Origin: Paludibacteraceae bacterium | GTDB taxonomy: Bacteria > Bacteroidota > Bacteroidia > Bacteroidales > Paludibacteraceae | Assembly (NCBI GenBank): GCA_017551025.1 | Contig: JAFZNG010000005.1 | Coordinates: forward strand, 31,653 to 95,652 | Direction: 5' to 3' | DNA length: 64,000 nucleotides | Shown here: one piece after another, positions 26,703-39,100 of the stretch | Layout: each line of letters starts with the position of its first letter | Position numbering within the stretch: position 1 is the first letter of the stretch | Position numbers and translations under genes: made by a program | The notes under the pieces: model-generated | Databases searched by the model: none | The model's input: the letters and a program-made list of their open reading frames with translations, nothing else | What the model was told of the DNA's origin: nothing

Positions 26703-28043
26703 ATGTTTGATACAGCGGAAATTATGCGGCGTCGCGATATGCGCGATGTATTTACGTTCACCATCGATCCGGCGGACGCCAAAGATTTTGATGATGCGCT
26801 CTCGTTTGCGGTGCTGGATGCGTCCAATTACCAAGTCGGCGTGCATATCGCCGACGTGACGCATTATGTCAAGCCGGGCAGTAAGATTGATAACGAAGCC
26901 TACGAACGAGGTACCAGTACCTACCTGGTGGATCGCGTTATCCCGATGCTACCGGAAGAATTGTGCAACGACCTATGCTCTTTGCGTCCGCACGAGGATA
27001 AACTCTGTATGTCGGTGATTTTTACTATCGACGGCGAGGCACGCGTGCTAAAACACAAGATTTGCCGCACCGTTATTCGCTCGGATGCCCGCCTTAATTA
27101 CGATGAGGCGCAGGCTATTATCGAGGGCGGTCGTTATGACGTAATAACGTCATGTCGTCATGATGAGTTAGAAACCGCCATCACAACCTTAAATGCCCTG
27201 GCGCAGAAACTTCGCGCTGAGAGAATGGCTAAAGGAGCCCTTGCTGTGGAGCAGGACGAGATGAAGTTTCGGCTCGATGAAACCGGGCATCCAATAGAGA
27301 TTTACTTCGAGCATCCGAACGAGGCCCACCACCTTATCGAGGAGTTTATGCTGCTCGCCAATCGCACGATCGCTGAGGCGGTAGGCAGTCGTCCGTTTGT
27401 CTATCGCGTACATGATAAACCGAATGAGGAGAAATTGGCAGATTTGGCCGATTTCAAGCGGCGCATGGGCGACAAGGCGCTACCGAATGTCGTGGAGATG
27501 CTGACTATCCGCGCCATGGCCAAAGCAGTCTATTCTACCAAGAATATCGGGCATTACGGATTGCGTTTTGACTACTATACCCATTTTACCTCACCGATCC
27601 GTCGGTATCCCGACATGATTGTACATCGTCTGGTGAGCAAATATATCCTGACAGGCAAGGGCGATACGTGGCCAACGGAGATACTGGAGAATATGTGTGT
27701 CCACTTGAGCGAGATGGAGCAGGAAGCCCAGCAGGCGGAACGCGAATCGGTCAAACTGTTCCAAACGCTCTGGATGACCGACCATCTAGGAGAAGAGTTC
27801 GACGGCCATGTGTCTGGCGTGACGGAATTCGGTATGTTTGTGCAACTCGATACCTCGCGTTGTGAGGGGATGGTGCATGTCTCGGAGATCTGCAAAGGCG
27901 ATTATATGATGCTCGACGAGAAGAACTACCGCTTGATTGCCGCTGAGTCCGGCAAAACCTATACGATGGGCGATGCGGTACGAGTACGTGTGGTTCGCGC
28001 CGATGTACAGAAAGGGCAGATCGATTTTGAATTAGTCGTCTAG
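26703..28043 (+). CDS. RNase R/II-family exoribonuclease lacking the N-terminal cold-shock domains
   Basis: The product has 446 residues against about 700 for RNase R. The RNB catalytic domain begins almost at once: TFTIDPADAKDFDDALSF carries the metal-binding aspartates (D25, D28, D30, D31), and YYTHFTSPIRRYPDMIVHRL is the second signature. A C-terminal S1 domain covers about 355-445 (EEFDGHVSGVTEFGMFVQL; GMVHVSEICKGDYM). The usual cold-shock domains are absent. Its own promoter lies 31 bp upstream and glgP diverges from there, so nothing has been cut off by the sequence. It degrades RNA 3' to 5'. Residues around 145-155 (GRYDVITSCRHDELET) come from a repeat-like insertion. Confidence 0.88.
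   Translation: MFDTAEIMRRRDMRDVFTFTIDPADAKDFDDALSFAVLDASNYQVGVHIADVTHYVKPGSKIDNEAYERGTSTYLVDRVIPMLPEELCNDLCSLRPHEDKLCMSVIFTIDGEARVLKHKICRTVIRSDARLNYDEAQAIIEGGRYDVITSCRHDELETAITTLNALAQKLRAERMAKGALAVEQDEMKFRLDETGHPIEIYFEHPNEAHHLIEEFMLLANRTIAEAVGSRPFVYRVHDKPNEEKLADLADFKRRMGDKALPNVVEMLTIRAMAKAVYSTKNIGHYGLRFDYYTHFTSPIRRYPDMIVHRLVSKYILTGKGDTWPTEILENMCVHLSEMEQEAQQAERESVKLFQTLWMTDHLGEEFDGHVSGVTEFGMFVQLDTSRCEGMVHVSEICKGDYMMLDEKNYRLIAAESGKTYTMGDAVRVRVVRADVQKGQIDFELVV
27136..27166. repeat. Repeat-like insertion with inverted repeat inside the RNase gene
   Basis: ATGACGT (27136-27142), AATA, ACGTCAT (27147-27153): a perfect 7 bp inverted repeat, followed by GTCGTCATGATGA. It is in frame and resembles the CGTAATGA array upstream of the DUF4861 gene. 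Confidence 0.6.
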
Positions 28044-28063
28044 TTGAGCGTTGTAAAAAAAAC

Positions 28064-28089
28064 AAAGGGGCACCATTCGGTGTCCTTTT
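28064..28089 (-). terminator. Intrinsic terminator downstream of tRNA-fMet
   Basis: Stem AAAGGGGCACC / GGTGTCCTTTT (loop ATTC) with one or two G-T pairs. Minus-strand transcripts then run into GTTTTTTTT, a strong U tract. It may also stop the convergent RNase gene. Confidence 0.85.
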
Positions 28090-28134
28090 GCCCCCATTTT
28101 TAAACTTATGAAAAAAACTTTCTTCTTTGTCTCT

Positions 28135-28209
<75 letters not shown>

Positions 28210-28238
28210 ATATAACACGCTTCTTACGAAACGGACTG

Positions 28239-28270
28239 CAAAAGTACTGCTTTTTTTTGATATGTGCAAA
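28239..28270 (-). promoter_or_regulatory. Promoter for tRNA-fMet
   Basis: Minus strand: -33 TTTG (28267-28270), 20 bp, -7 TACTTTTG (28239-28246). The -7 box is about 30 bp from the mature 5' end. Confidence 0.85.
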
Positions 28271-28318
28271 TTTTTTCGTGAAAAAAGATATTTTTTCCGC
28301 GAAATCTGCAATATTTTG

Positions 28319-29761
28319 TTAGCCAACACTGCCTTCTAGGGTTACTTGCAGTAGTTTTTGGGCTTCTACGGCAAACTCCATCGGCAGCTTATCCATCACC
28401 TCTTTGGCATAGCCGTTGACGATGAGTCCGACGGCGTCTTCGGTAGATATTCCGCGTTGTCGGCAATAGAAGAGCTGGTCTTCGTTGATCTTGCTGGTCG
28501 TGGCCTCATGCTCTACGGTAGCGGTAGGATTCATGATCTGCATATCCGGGAAGGTATGTGCACCGCATTTATCGCCTAGTAGCAGCGAGTCGCACGAACT
28601 GTAGTTGCGGGCGTTCTCTGCACCGCGCCCCATACGTACCAGGCCGCGGTAGGCGTTTTGGCTCAGACCGGCGGAGATGCCTTTACTGATAATACGCGAG
28701 CGCGTGTTGCGTCCGATATGTATCATCTTGGTGCCGGTATCGGCCTGCTGATGGTTGTTGGTGACGGCAACGGAGTAGAATTCGGCAGAGGAATTGTCGC
28801 CACGCAAGATACAAGATGGATATTTCCACGTGATGGCGCTGCCGGTTTCTACTTGGGTCCAACTTAGGCGGGCATTCTCGTGAGTGATGCCGCGCTTGGT
28901 GACAAAGTTATAGATACCGCCGCGTCCGTCCTTATCGCCCGGGTACCAGTTTTGGACGGTAGAATATTTCACCTCTGCATCGCGATTTACTACGATTTCA
29001 ACGATGGCAGCGTGCAATTGGTTCTCGTCGCGCATCGGAGCGGTGCAGCCCTCCAGATAACTCAGGTAAGCACCTTCGTCGGCGATGAGCAGCGTGCGTT
29101 CGAATTGGCCGGTTTTACCGGCGTTGATGCGGAAGTAGGTGCTCAGTTCCATCGGGCAACGAACGCCCTTGGGGATATAGACGAACGATCCGTCGGAGAA
29201 GACGGCTGAGTTGAGAGCGGCGTAGAAGTTGTCGCTGGGCGGAACGACCGAGCCTAAGTACTGACGCACCAGATCCGGATGCTCGCGTACAGCTTCGCTG
29301 ATCGAGCAGAAGATAATGCCTTTCTCGGCCAGGGTCTCGCGGAAGGTAGTCTTCACCGATACCGAGTCCATGACGGCATCTACTGCCATGTTGCCCATTA
29401 GGGCCTCGCGCTCCTCGAGCGGAATACCGAGTTTGTCGAAAGTCTTTAGGATTTCGGGGTCGATTTCCGGATTCTGGCTATCGGCTGTTGGCTGTTGGCT
29501 GCGAGGGGCAGCATAGTAGGAAATAGACTGGAAATCGATAGGCGGTATATCGAGGTGTGCCCACGTTGGAATCGGCATGTTCTGCCATTTACGGAAGGCT
29601 TTGAGTCGGAACTCCAACAGCCATTCGGGTTCTTGCTTCTTATGGGAGATGAGCCGGATAACGTCCTCGTTGAGGCCTACGGGAATAATGTCGGTCTCCA
29701 CGTTGGTCGTGAAACCGTATTTGTATTCCTGCGAAGTGATATCTTGGATTAACGTATCCAA
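28319..29761 (-). CDS. sufB: Fe-S cluster assembly scaffold SufB
   Basis: The protein has 480 residues, usual for Suf[21 protein letters not shown] at the start, [60 protein letters not shown] and [20 protein letters not shown] are all SufB landmarks; a conserved Cys ([20 protein letters not shown]) is present. It is the main scaffold of the SUF system with SufC and SufD, in the cytoplasm. Those partners are not next to it: a tRNA and a convergent gene follow, so it is separated from sufCD. Residues around 88-100 ([15 protein letters not shown]) are encoded by a heptamer array. Confidence 0.95.
   Translation of the reverse strand: MDTLIQDITSQEYKYGFTTNVETDIIPVGLNEDVIRLISHKKQEPEWLLEFRLKAFRKWQNMPIPTWAHLDIPPIDFQSISYYAAPRSQQPTADSQNPEIDPEILKTFDKLGIPLEEREALMGNMAVDAVMDSVSVKTTFRETLAEKGIIFCSISEAVREHPDLVRQYLGSVVPPSDNFYAALNSAVFSDGSFVYIPKGVRCPMELSTYFRINAGKTGQFERTLLIADEGAYLSYLEGCTAPMRDENQLHAAIVEIVVNRDAEVKYSTVQNWYPGDKDGRGGIYNFVTKRGITHENARLSWTQVETGSAITWKYPSCILRGDNSSAEFYSVAVTNNHQQADTGTKMIHIGRNTRSRIISKGISAGLSQNAYRGLVRMGRGAENARNYSSCDSLLLGDKCGAHTFPDMQIMNPTATVEHEATTSKINEDQLFYCRQRGISTEDAVGLIVNGYAKEVMDKLPMEFAVEAQKLLQVTLEGSVG
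29469..29503. repeat. Heptamer array GGCTGTT-like x5 inside sufB
   Basis: Units GGATTCT, GGCTATC, GGCTGTT, GGCTGTT, GGCTGCG. Protein encoded: [12 protein letters not shown]. It is in frame at this copy number. It lies in a linker between the N-terminal segment and the core. Confidence 0.85.
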
Positions 29762-29763
29762 TT

Positions 29764-29791
29764 GAATTAAAAATTAAAAATTAAAAATTCA
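29764..29791. repeat. Heptamer array AAATTAA x4 upstream of sufB
   Basis: Units GAATTAA, AAATTAA, AAATTAA, AAATTCA, starting 3 bp from the sufB start codon, in the ribosome-loading region. Confidence 0.9.
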
Positions 29792-29807
29792 AAATGTTTC
29801 AAAAATT

Positions 29808-29838
29808 AAGAGCCGCCCCTGTGGCAGGGACGGCTCTT
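29808..29838 (-). terminator. Intrinsic terminator downstream of tRNA-Cys
   Basis: Stem AAGAGCCG-C-CCCTG, loop TGG, CAGGG-A-CGGCTCTT. On the minus strand it is followed by AATTTTTG. Some transcription may read through into sufB, for which I found no separate promoter. Confidence 0.85.
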
Positions 29839-29840
29839 TG

Positions 29841-29912
29841 AGGCCGGTAGCGGAGTCAAACCGCTCTATACGGTTTTGCAGACCGCCGACTAAATCGCTC
29901 ATCCAACCGGCC
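29841..29912 (-). tRNA. tRNA-Cys (GCA)
   Basis: 72 nt without CCA. Acceptor GGCCGGT / ACCGGCC, anticodon loop CTGCAAA (anticodon GCA), T stem AGCGG / CCGCT with loop TTTGACT, and U73, the cysteine discriminator. The T loop has T where C is usual. CCA is not encoded. Confidence 0.92.
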
Positions 29913-29954
29913 AAATCGCGTTCGGCAATCTTGCGCAGATCTCGAAAGCGGGTG

Positions 29955-29986
29955 CAAAAGTACTGCTTTTTTTTGATATACGCAAA
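29955..29986 (-). promoter_or_regulatory. Promoter for tRNA-Cys
   Basis: Minus strand: -33 TTTG (29983-29986), 20 bp spacer with CGTATATCAAAAAAAAGCAG, -7 TACTTTTG (29955-29962). Confidence 0.85.
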
Positions 29987-30043
29987 TAAAAGTGCATTTT
30001 TTTTGAAAAATATTGTCAAAATGTTGTTAAAAAGTGTTTTTTA

Positions 30044-30075
30044 TTTGCATAAATGGGAAATTTGTTGTATCTTTG
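30044..30075 (+). promoter_or_regulatory. Promoter for the first giant surface protein
   Basis: -33 TTTG (30044-30047), 20 bp, -7 TATCTTTG (30068-30075). Start codon at 30154, giving a leader of about 70 nt. The spacer differs from the housekeeping type. Confidence 0.8.
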
Positions 30076-30153
30076 TGCCGGATTTTACGTTTGTGCGCGT
30101 ATAAGCGTACATATCTTGTTTAGGATATACTAATAAAACAATAGCATCAGTCT

Positions 30154-33100
30154 ATGAAGAAATTTCTACTTGTATTGTTAGCGACCATTTCGGTGGCAGC
30201 AATGAGTCTCAAGGCGCAGACTATCGTTATCGACGAGGGCTTTGAGAACGGAATTCAAGACAGCGTTTGGACGCAAGATTACGTTGCCGGTCACACGCCG
30301 TGGGCGGTAGAGGACGTATCGGACGGCCTGCAGTACCCTGCTACGGTAAAGCAAGGTACGAAGCGTGCTTACCTGCGTAACACCACGGGTGAGACCCAGG
30401 GTTACAAGACGCGTCTTGTCAGTAAGATAATGGACCTCAGTCCGCGTAAGGTTTATCAGCCGGAGTTGTCGTTCTGGTATGCCAACCCCAAATGGGCGGC
30501 TGACCGCGACACGCTGCGTGTGCTGTATCGTACCGGTCCTAATGCCCGGTGGAAACAGTTGGCAGAGTACAGTACGGCCATGGCTACCTGGCAAAAGGTG
30601 ACGATGGAGTTGCCTGAGGTAGGTCCGACGTATCAGATCGCCTTTGAGGGTAGTGATAACCTGGGTCGTGGTATCGTGTTGGATAGCGTGAAGGTGCGTT
30701 CGGCGCCCGAGTGTACCGTGCCGCGTGGCATCATGGCCAGCAACAAGGGCTCGAATCGCGTCAATATTGCGTGGTCGGCCAGTTGGGATGCAGTGCAGTT
30801 TGAGTTGATTGTCAGCAAGGATACAATCAATCCGTACGAGATTACGGAAGAGGTGGAGGCTGCGCTGGCTTTCCATGGACTGGTTAGCGGTTTCCAGCAG
30901 AACTATGACCTTACGCTCGAGGCGGGCGAAGCGTATTATGTATATGTTCGCTCGATATGCGAGAACGAGATCAGTCTATGGAGCCATGAGGAGCAGGAAG
31001 GACTGCCTTACCGTTTCCGTGTGCGTACTACCAAGCAGGTGCCGTACACAGAGCGTTTTGCGTATCCGAAGACCCAGAGTCAGGATCCTGATTGGACTTG
31101 GGTGAATAATGTTAGTGCTACAGCCTTGACGCCTTGGGTGAACTCGAAGGTGACCAGTAAGACGGAGTTGGCTAAGTACTCGAATGATACCACTTCGGCG
31201 GCTATCTTCTCGGGTCTGAATAGCAGCAATAAAGTTGTAGTTGGTGCGCCTATCGCCGGTGGCAAGTATGCGTATATGGCTACGCCGGCCTTGGCCGATA
31301 CCTTGAATCCGGACTTCGCGCTGAACAAGTGTCAGGTGCATTTCTGGAGTACGGTATTTACGTATGTAGGTCGTCAGTACGGCCGTGGACTGATTGTGGG
31401 TGTGATGGACGACCCGGATGATATTACGACCTTTACGCCGATTGATACGGTGACTGTCTGGGGCAACAAGGCCTTCCAGGAGAATATCGTAGAGCTCTCG
31501 TCCTATACCGGAACGGGTGCGTATATCGGTTTTGTAAGTGATTTCGACCGTCAGAACCTCTTCTATATCGATAATGTGTCGATCGAGTATATCCCGGATG
31601 TACAGAAGGTGACCAAGATCAGCGTCAATCCGCGTGATACCTTTGCTACGATCAGTTGGGAAGGTAATGCGGCCGCCTATAACGTGCTGATCACGAATGC
31701 GGAGGTTGATCCGGCCAACCCGGATCCGGAAGCTGTTGTTGATCAGGCGCTGGTGACGACCAACAGTTATCGTACCGATTCGCTGGAGGCATACCATGGA
31801 TGGAACAACCATCCGTACTATGTCTATGTACAGGCGGTAGGTGCAGACTGGAGTTATCGTTATCCGTTCGTGACACTCGATACGATGAGTACGGTGCCTT
31901 ATACCTTGGACTTTGAGTTGAAGATCAAGCGTATCAATCTCTTTGGTAACGATTCCAAGTATCCGTCGCTCACGACGACCAATAAGTTTAAGGGCAGTCA
32001 GTGTCTGTATATGGACAAGGTAGCCGGAACGGATGCGTGGTTTACGTTGCCGATGGTAGAGGACCTGGATAGTGTACAGGTGAAATTCTACCTGAGTGGC
32101 GGTTCCGGTACGAACACCTATAAGAAAGCGCATGCTACGCTCGGCGTGATGACCAACCCGATGGATATTAATACCTTCCAGAAAGTGTCGAGCTTCACGC
32201 TGACGGCCGACGGTTATACCATGTGCTACGCCAACTTCAAGAACTATAAAGGTCCGAAGGACGGAGTGATAGCGATTGTATGGGATGATGTACGCGGTAT
32301 GGCGGAGAATACGATCAACTATATCGATGAGTTGAAAGTAGAGCATGTGTCGGAGTGTACACCGCCTCAGAATATCGAGATGGAGGTGAAGTCTGACTCT
32401 GTGACGATTTCCTGGACGGCTTCGCAGCAGAATTTCTGGGAGGTGGTTATTGTGAAGAATTCCGCCCTGACTGTTGCTGAAAAGGACAAACCGTTTGAAG
32501 AACTCTCCCGTTTGGGTAAGGTAGTCTTTGCCGACACCTTGGTATGGTCGGGTGATCAGGAACAGGCACCGGAGTTTGGTATTGGTGAACTGAAAGACCA
32601 GACCGACTACGTGCTGTATATTCGTACCGTTTGTGGCGGTGATGCAGCCTGGTGGACGGAGTTGCCGTTTACGACACCTTGTCCGAATGCCAAGTTCCCC
32701 TTCAAAGAGGACTTCGAGAAATACACCACCGGCTCTGCTGCGCCGCAGATGGGTTGCTGGCAGATGGTGAACTACCTTGGTACATGGACTCCGATTATCT
32801 ACAGCGCCAACGGTGGCAAAACCTTAGAGCTCTGGACGAGTGGAACTTCGTACCGTTGCGTAGCGATGATGCCGCCGATCGAGGGTGATTTGTCAACGAT
32901 GATGCTGACGTTTGAGACGCGTTCTTATGGCACCAGTTCGACTTCTACTTCTACCTTGTATGTCGGTACGATGGGTGATATTGATGATCAGAGTACGTTC
33001 GTGCCGTTTGATACAATCCGAAACACGGGTGGTAGCGAGTTCAAGAAGGTGACGCTGTTGCTGAGTAACTACAACTTGGCTTATGATAATATCGTGTTCT

Positions 33101-36100
33101 CGTCCGGTTTCTCGGGTTCGAGTGATGTGCTGATTGATAATATTGAGTTGCGCGATGCTACCTGTCTGGAAGCATACAATTTCCGTCAGACGGATGAGGA
33201 TGCCAATTCGGTAGACTTTGCCTGGGATGGCCTTTCGTCGAACGACGAGTGGCAGATTCGTATCTTGAATCGTAACGTAAGTGTTGAGAATGTGGCAGCC
33301 GGTAATTATGATACGGTCAATGTAGCGATTATCAACGATACGATCGTGACCGGCCGTGCGTTCCATGTAGAGGGCCTCAAGCCGATCACGACCTATTATG
33401 CGTATATCCGTGTGCTTTGCGGCGACAGTCTTTGGGTGATGTACCCGATCCAGACGGCCTGCGAGAAGATGGATCCGAGCAAACCGAACAAGGAGACCTT
33501 TGAAAGCTATGCGGGCGGAACGTCCTACAGCGCAAACTATCAGGCGCAATGCTGGACGGCCTACAATGTTAACGCGAGTGCTTCGACGAGTTACCAGCCG
33601 TATATCTATAACTCGTCTACCTATTCGAATTCCGGTACCAAGTCGTATCACCTGTATGGCTATTCGACGACTTCGAGCCCCGTATTTGTCGTTTCGCCGG
33701 AGATCGATATTGAGAATATGAAGGATCTGGCGATCACGTTCTATATGTACGCCAGCAGTTCGTATTCCTGGATTTGCGGTGTGATGACTGATCCGCGCGA
33801 TCCGAGTACGTTTGTAGCACTCGACTCGGTGAAGGGTACGGGCACGAGTGAGGCCTATACCTACGACCTGAGCGAGTATGAGGCACTCATACCGGCTACG
33901 GCGAAGTATTTCGCATGGCGTACGCCGTATCTGGCATCGGGCAGTTACAGTTCGCTGTATCTGGATGATGTGTCGATTATGAAGATGACCTGTCCGTTTA
34001 CCAAGCCGAGTTATTCGGACCTGACGGCACAGAGCGTACGTATTAGCAGCGGTCTGCGTACGGATAACGACTGGATCTTGCTGGTAAGCAACCATGAACT
34101 GAATACCGACTCGCTGCTCTCGCCGACCTATCGTATCCCTGTGGATTATATCGTTTACCGCGATACGTTGGATATGCGTTCGCAACGCGTGAACGGATTG
34201 TCGGAACAGACGAAATACTACGTATATACTGCTTCCTTCTGCGACTCGGTGGTTTCGCAATGGAGTGCACTCAACTTTACGACACCGTGTCTGCCGCTGA
34301 AGCCGGAAAGTATGGGTACGATTACCTTCTCTACGGCTGAAGGTTTTGTGACCGGTTCGAGTGCTAACCGCTACTTGCCCTGCTGGACGATTGGTAGCAA
34401 GACTTCTGGCCTAAGTGCTTCGTCGAGTTATATCCCGTATGTAGGTACCACTTCGAGCTATATGCACGACGGCCACAACTACCTCTACCTGTATGATTAC
34501 GTATATGGCACCAGTTCCAATTACGTAGGTGCTTATGCCATCATGCCGGAGGTCTATGTTGACACGATTAGCAAGTATCAGGTCAACTTCTGGGGTCGTG
34601 GTAACAGTTCTGCGTCTTACAACAGTCAGGTGATCATAGGTATCGTAAGTGACCCGAGTGATTTGAATACCTTTGTGGCGGTAGATACGATCAACCTCAG
34701 CCATTCGGGTTATGAGCCGTATAGCGTAGGCTTTGAGAGTTACGAGGGTGACTACCTGGGCAACATGGGTAAGTATATCATGTTCCTCAGCGAGTTCGGC
34801 GTAACCAACTACGCATATATCTCGGATATCTCCGTATCGCTTATCCCGAGTTGCCGTCCGGTATCGTCGTTCACGGTAGACAGCGTGGGCGAAAATGCCG
34901 CGATAGTCAGCTGGAAGGGTTACCAGGAGAGTTACCGTCTCTTGGTAGCAGACCGTATACTGGCGGATGATGAGAAAGCAGGCTATCCGTACCTGGTAGA
35001 TTCTATTGTAGATCACGCAGACCGTATCCGTCTGGAGAACCTGCTGCCCGCAACGACCTATTACGTCTATGCACAAGGTATCTGCTCCGAGACCGACAGT
35101 ACGGATATCTCGCTGCAGTATGCTGCGGTGCGTACCGAGTGTCCGAAGACAGGCGGTGTACCTCTGCCGTTCTATGAGGACTTCATGAGTTATGCAGTAG
35201 GTGAGACAGCTCCCGGTTGCTGGATATTCCGCGGCTCGACTTATACCAAGATCTATTCCGTATCAGCCGGAGAAAAGACCTATCATGCGATCGACCTCTA
35301 TACGACCAGTTCGGGTAATGCCGGTTATATTGTAGTGCCGGCAGTTCAGGCGAATCTGGCAGATCTACAGGCTACGTTTGAAGCCCGCACGTATGGTGGT
35401 GGCGCAACTTCGAGTGCAACGCTCTATATGGGTACGATGGCCGATCCGGAAGACCCGACGACCTTCGTACAGGCGGCCTCCTTCCCGCTCGGTGGATCGG
35501 AGTTCCAGCGCTTCGAAGTCAACTTGGGTGACTACAACCTGCCGCACGACCGATTGGTATTCACGTCCGGTATGCAATCCGGCGGTTCGTCGAACGATAT
35601 CTATATCACGAATATCGGACTGAACATGATCTCTGCTTGTCATACGCCAAGACTGAAGATGGTAACCACTTCGTCGAATGCCGTAGAGATTGAGATTACG
35701 ATGGACGCAGAAGAGTGTGAGGTGGTCGTTATTTCGGAGGATGCATACGCTAAGATTCGCGACATAGAGAGTTATTTGGATGGCGCTTCGGCAATGCGTG
35801 TAGATACGACCTTCCTCACGATCTCGAACCTGCAGCCTGCTACTTCCTATTATATATACGCACGCGCTATATGTGACGATGTACTGGGCAATAGTGCATG
35901 GACCAAGAATCCGCTCAAGGTACATACCAACTTCTACTTCAAGGAGGACTACTTCTTCGGCTTTGAGAAGACCGAGCTATGGGAGCGCAGTACCAATTCG
36001 TCGAGCGATAACTACTATATCCACCCGGCATTGGTAGCTGATCGTGATACCTTGGGTGCGACTTCGTCGTCGTACAACTACTATCCGTATAGTTTGGAAA

Positions 36101-39100
36101 ATACGACGGCCTATCTGTATGCGCATACGGGAACGGGTGCGTTGTCGATGACTTCGTCGGCTAACTACCATGGTGCATATGTTATCTTCCCGGCTATCGA
36201 TGAGGCCAAGGCACGCAGCTTCGAACTGAAGGTGCGTCCGGCATATATCTCGGCCACAACGATGCAACCTGCGGTTTCCGGTGATGCACTCCTGGAAATC
36301 GGTACGGTAGATCGCAACCGCAGTTTCGATACGTACGAACCGATGGTAGCTATCCGCATCGACAAGCTGGATACCAAGACCGTAGCGGATGAGGATAATA
36401 ACTACCTGTATAGTTACTATACGTTGGACCTCGATTCGGCTACGATGGCAAACAAGCAATTGGTAATCCATACGCCGAAGCAGCCGTCGCTGACTACGTA
36501 CTTGTATATTGATGACGTGACGCTTGGTGCGACGAAGGGATACAGTCTGGTGAACCTGGAGAAGGTGACGCCGCTCAACGGTACATCAGCCCTGGTAGAA
36601 TGGCAGAATATCGGTGGTCCGTGGAATCTGCAGATCCTGGATGTCAACGGTGATCCGGTAGCGCAGTACAACAACCTGACGACTACCTCGCAACTGGTAG
36701 AGGGCCTGTCGCCGCGTTCGGACTATACGGCTGTTTTGACCGCTGCTAATGCTCCGGGAAAGACCGAATATGTCGTGACTTCGAAGTTGGCGTTCCGTAT
36801 GGTATGCCAGGCATTGGAGCCGGATGCGGTAGGTGCTTTCTACTGGGACTTCGATAACGAGAACGAGTATGAAGCGAATGATGTGCTCTCTGGCTCGAGC
36901 GACTCGTTGTATCTGAAGCCCGGATGCTTCCATGTAGGTGTTACGTATGATACACCGGTTAACGGTTATCAATGGCTCGTTCAGCGGAAGGGTTATGACT
37001 ATTATTCTACCGCTGTTGGTGGCGACAGCTACGCGAACTATGAAGTAGGTCGCGACAACTCGTCGGCACTGCGCGTACATACGACGAGCAATTACAATAC
37101 CTCGTATCTGGTATTGCCGGCATTGAACTGCGATCTGGATACGATGATGATTGAGTTCTACGGCCGCTGCTTCGTTAACTACGATGATGAGTATGAGCCG
37201 TCGAGCAGTCAGGGTAGGATTGTCGGTGCAAACTATCTGGGAGCAGGCTACAGCCACTCGATGGTAGTAGGTACGCTGACCGATCCGAATGACTTCTCTA
37301 CGCTGCAGGTACTGGATACGCTGACGTATCGTCAGACCAACCTCAGCGGGTATGACTATGTAGAGAACGATCCTACGGGATTGCGTTACTGGGAGAAGAT
37401 GCAAGCACCGCTGGCTGGTGCACAGGGCCGATATATCGTGCTCTTCCAGCCTGCTCCGGGTCTGTTCTTCCTGGACGATATGAGCGTGAAGTCGTCTTCG
37501 AACACCTTGTTTGCTCCTATTGGTGCGACTACGACGGATATTACGGCTACGACGGCTAGGCTCTCGTGGCAGGTTCGTCATCCGCAACTCCCGTCGGTAT
37601 TTGTAGTTCTTAATGCCGCCGGCGAGGAGGTACTACGAGATACGATTAACGCGACCACGTGTCAAATCACCAATATGGCTTCGGGTGTATCCTACCAGTG
37701 GTATGTATACCAGACCGACGGTACGCGCAATACGCCGGCTTCGACGGTTGTAACGTTTGCTACCGAGTGTGTGACGATTACGCCGGATTATACCTGTGGC
37801 TTTGAGGCACAGGAGGGTGGTAAGTATATCGAGGGCCAGACGGTTGCATGGCAGACTATGTGCTGGACGTACGGTGATGCTATTCAGGGTGAGTGGAAGA
37901 ACGCCACTTACGATGCGCAGAACCAGTCGAACAACGAGAACTATGCATACAGCCATACCGACTCGACGGCCGTAGCGATGCGTGCATCGTACAGCAGTTA
38001 CGGTACGTCGTATCAGCCGTATATCGCAATGCCGGCAATGGATATTACCGCATACGATACGCTCCAGGTAAGCTTCTGGATGCGTCCGGCATTTATCCGC
38101 CGTACGACCAATAAGGTAGCTACGACCTATACGGGAAGCAGTTATTCCAAGTCGATTATCGTAGGTACGATGACCGATCCGACGGATGCGTCAACGTTTG
38201 TAGCTATCGATACGGTAACGTACGACGGCACGCTTACGACGGCTGATGAGGCAACTGCCGCCAACGACTACTTGTATCAGCAGATGAAGGTAGAGTTGGC
38301 GGGCGGTACCGGACCGTACGTAGCCTTTATGACTTCGTTCTATGCCAAGGGTTCGGATACGCGTCAGAATAGCGATTATGTATGGATTGACGATATTCGC
38401 TTCGAGCATCGTCAGGAGTGCAAGGCGCCGACCGAGTTGACGGTAACGCGTCTGGGTGCTACGGATGCTACGCTCGGCTGGCAAGGCGGCGACTCGATCT
38501 ACGTACTGCAAGTATCGGAGGATCCGTACTTTGCTGATGAGGAGGCGATGGCCTTTAACGACACGGTGGCTACGAATCCGTATACCGTAACCGGCCTGGA
38601 GCAGACGACGACTTACTATTGGCGCGTTATGGCTATCTGCGCCGGTGATAAGGGTACGAGTGACTTCGCCAAGAAGGAGAGCTTCAAGACGCTGGTTAGT
38701 CCGTACTATTACGAGCCGTTCAATGCTACTGTCAGCACCTCCGAGTGGACCTTCAGCAGTAGTCATGCCGATGATATTGTGGACCACAACGTGGCAACCT
38801 CGAAGACGGATAACTCGTATGGCTTCAAGCGTATCACGAACGACTACGGTCTGACGGGCTCGCACTATACCTCGGTAGGTTATCTGGGAGATTACAACTG
38901 GATGATCACGCCGGCCTTCTACCTGCCGGAGAATGATAGCGTTCACTTCTCGATGGATCTGGCGCTCACGGCATGTAATACGAGCCATACGGCGACCAGT
39001 GCGGCCGTAACGGAGAGCGACATGAAGGATGATTACTACTTCATGGTAATCGTTTCCGAGGACGGCGGTGAGACCTGGAAGAGCGAGAATATATTGATGA

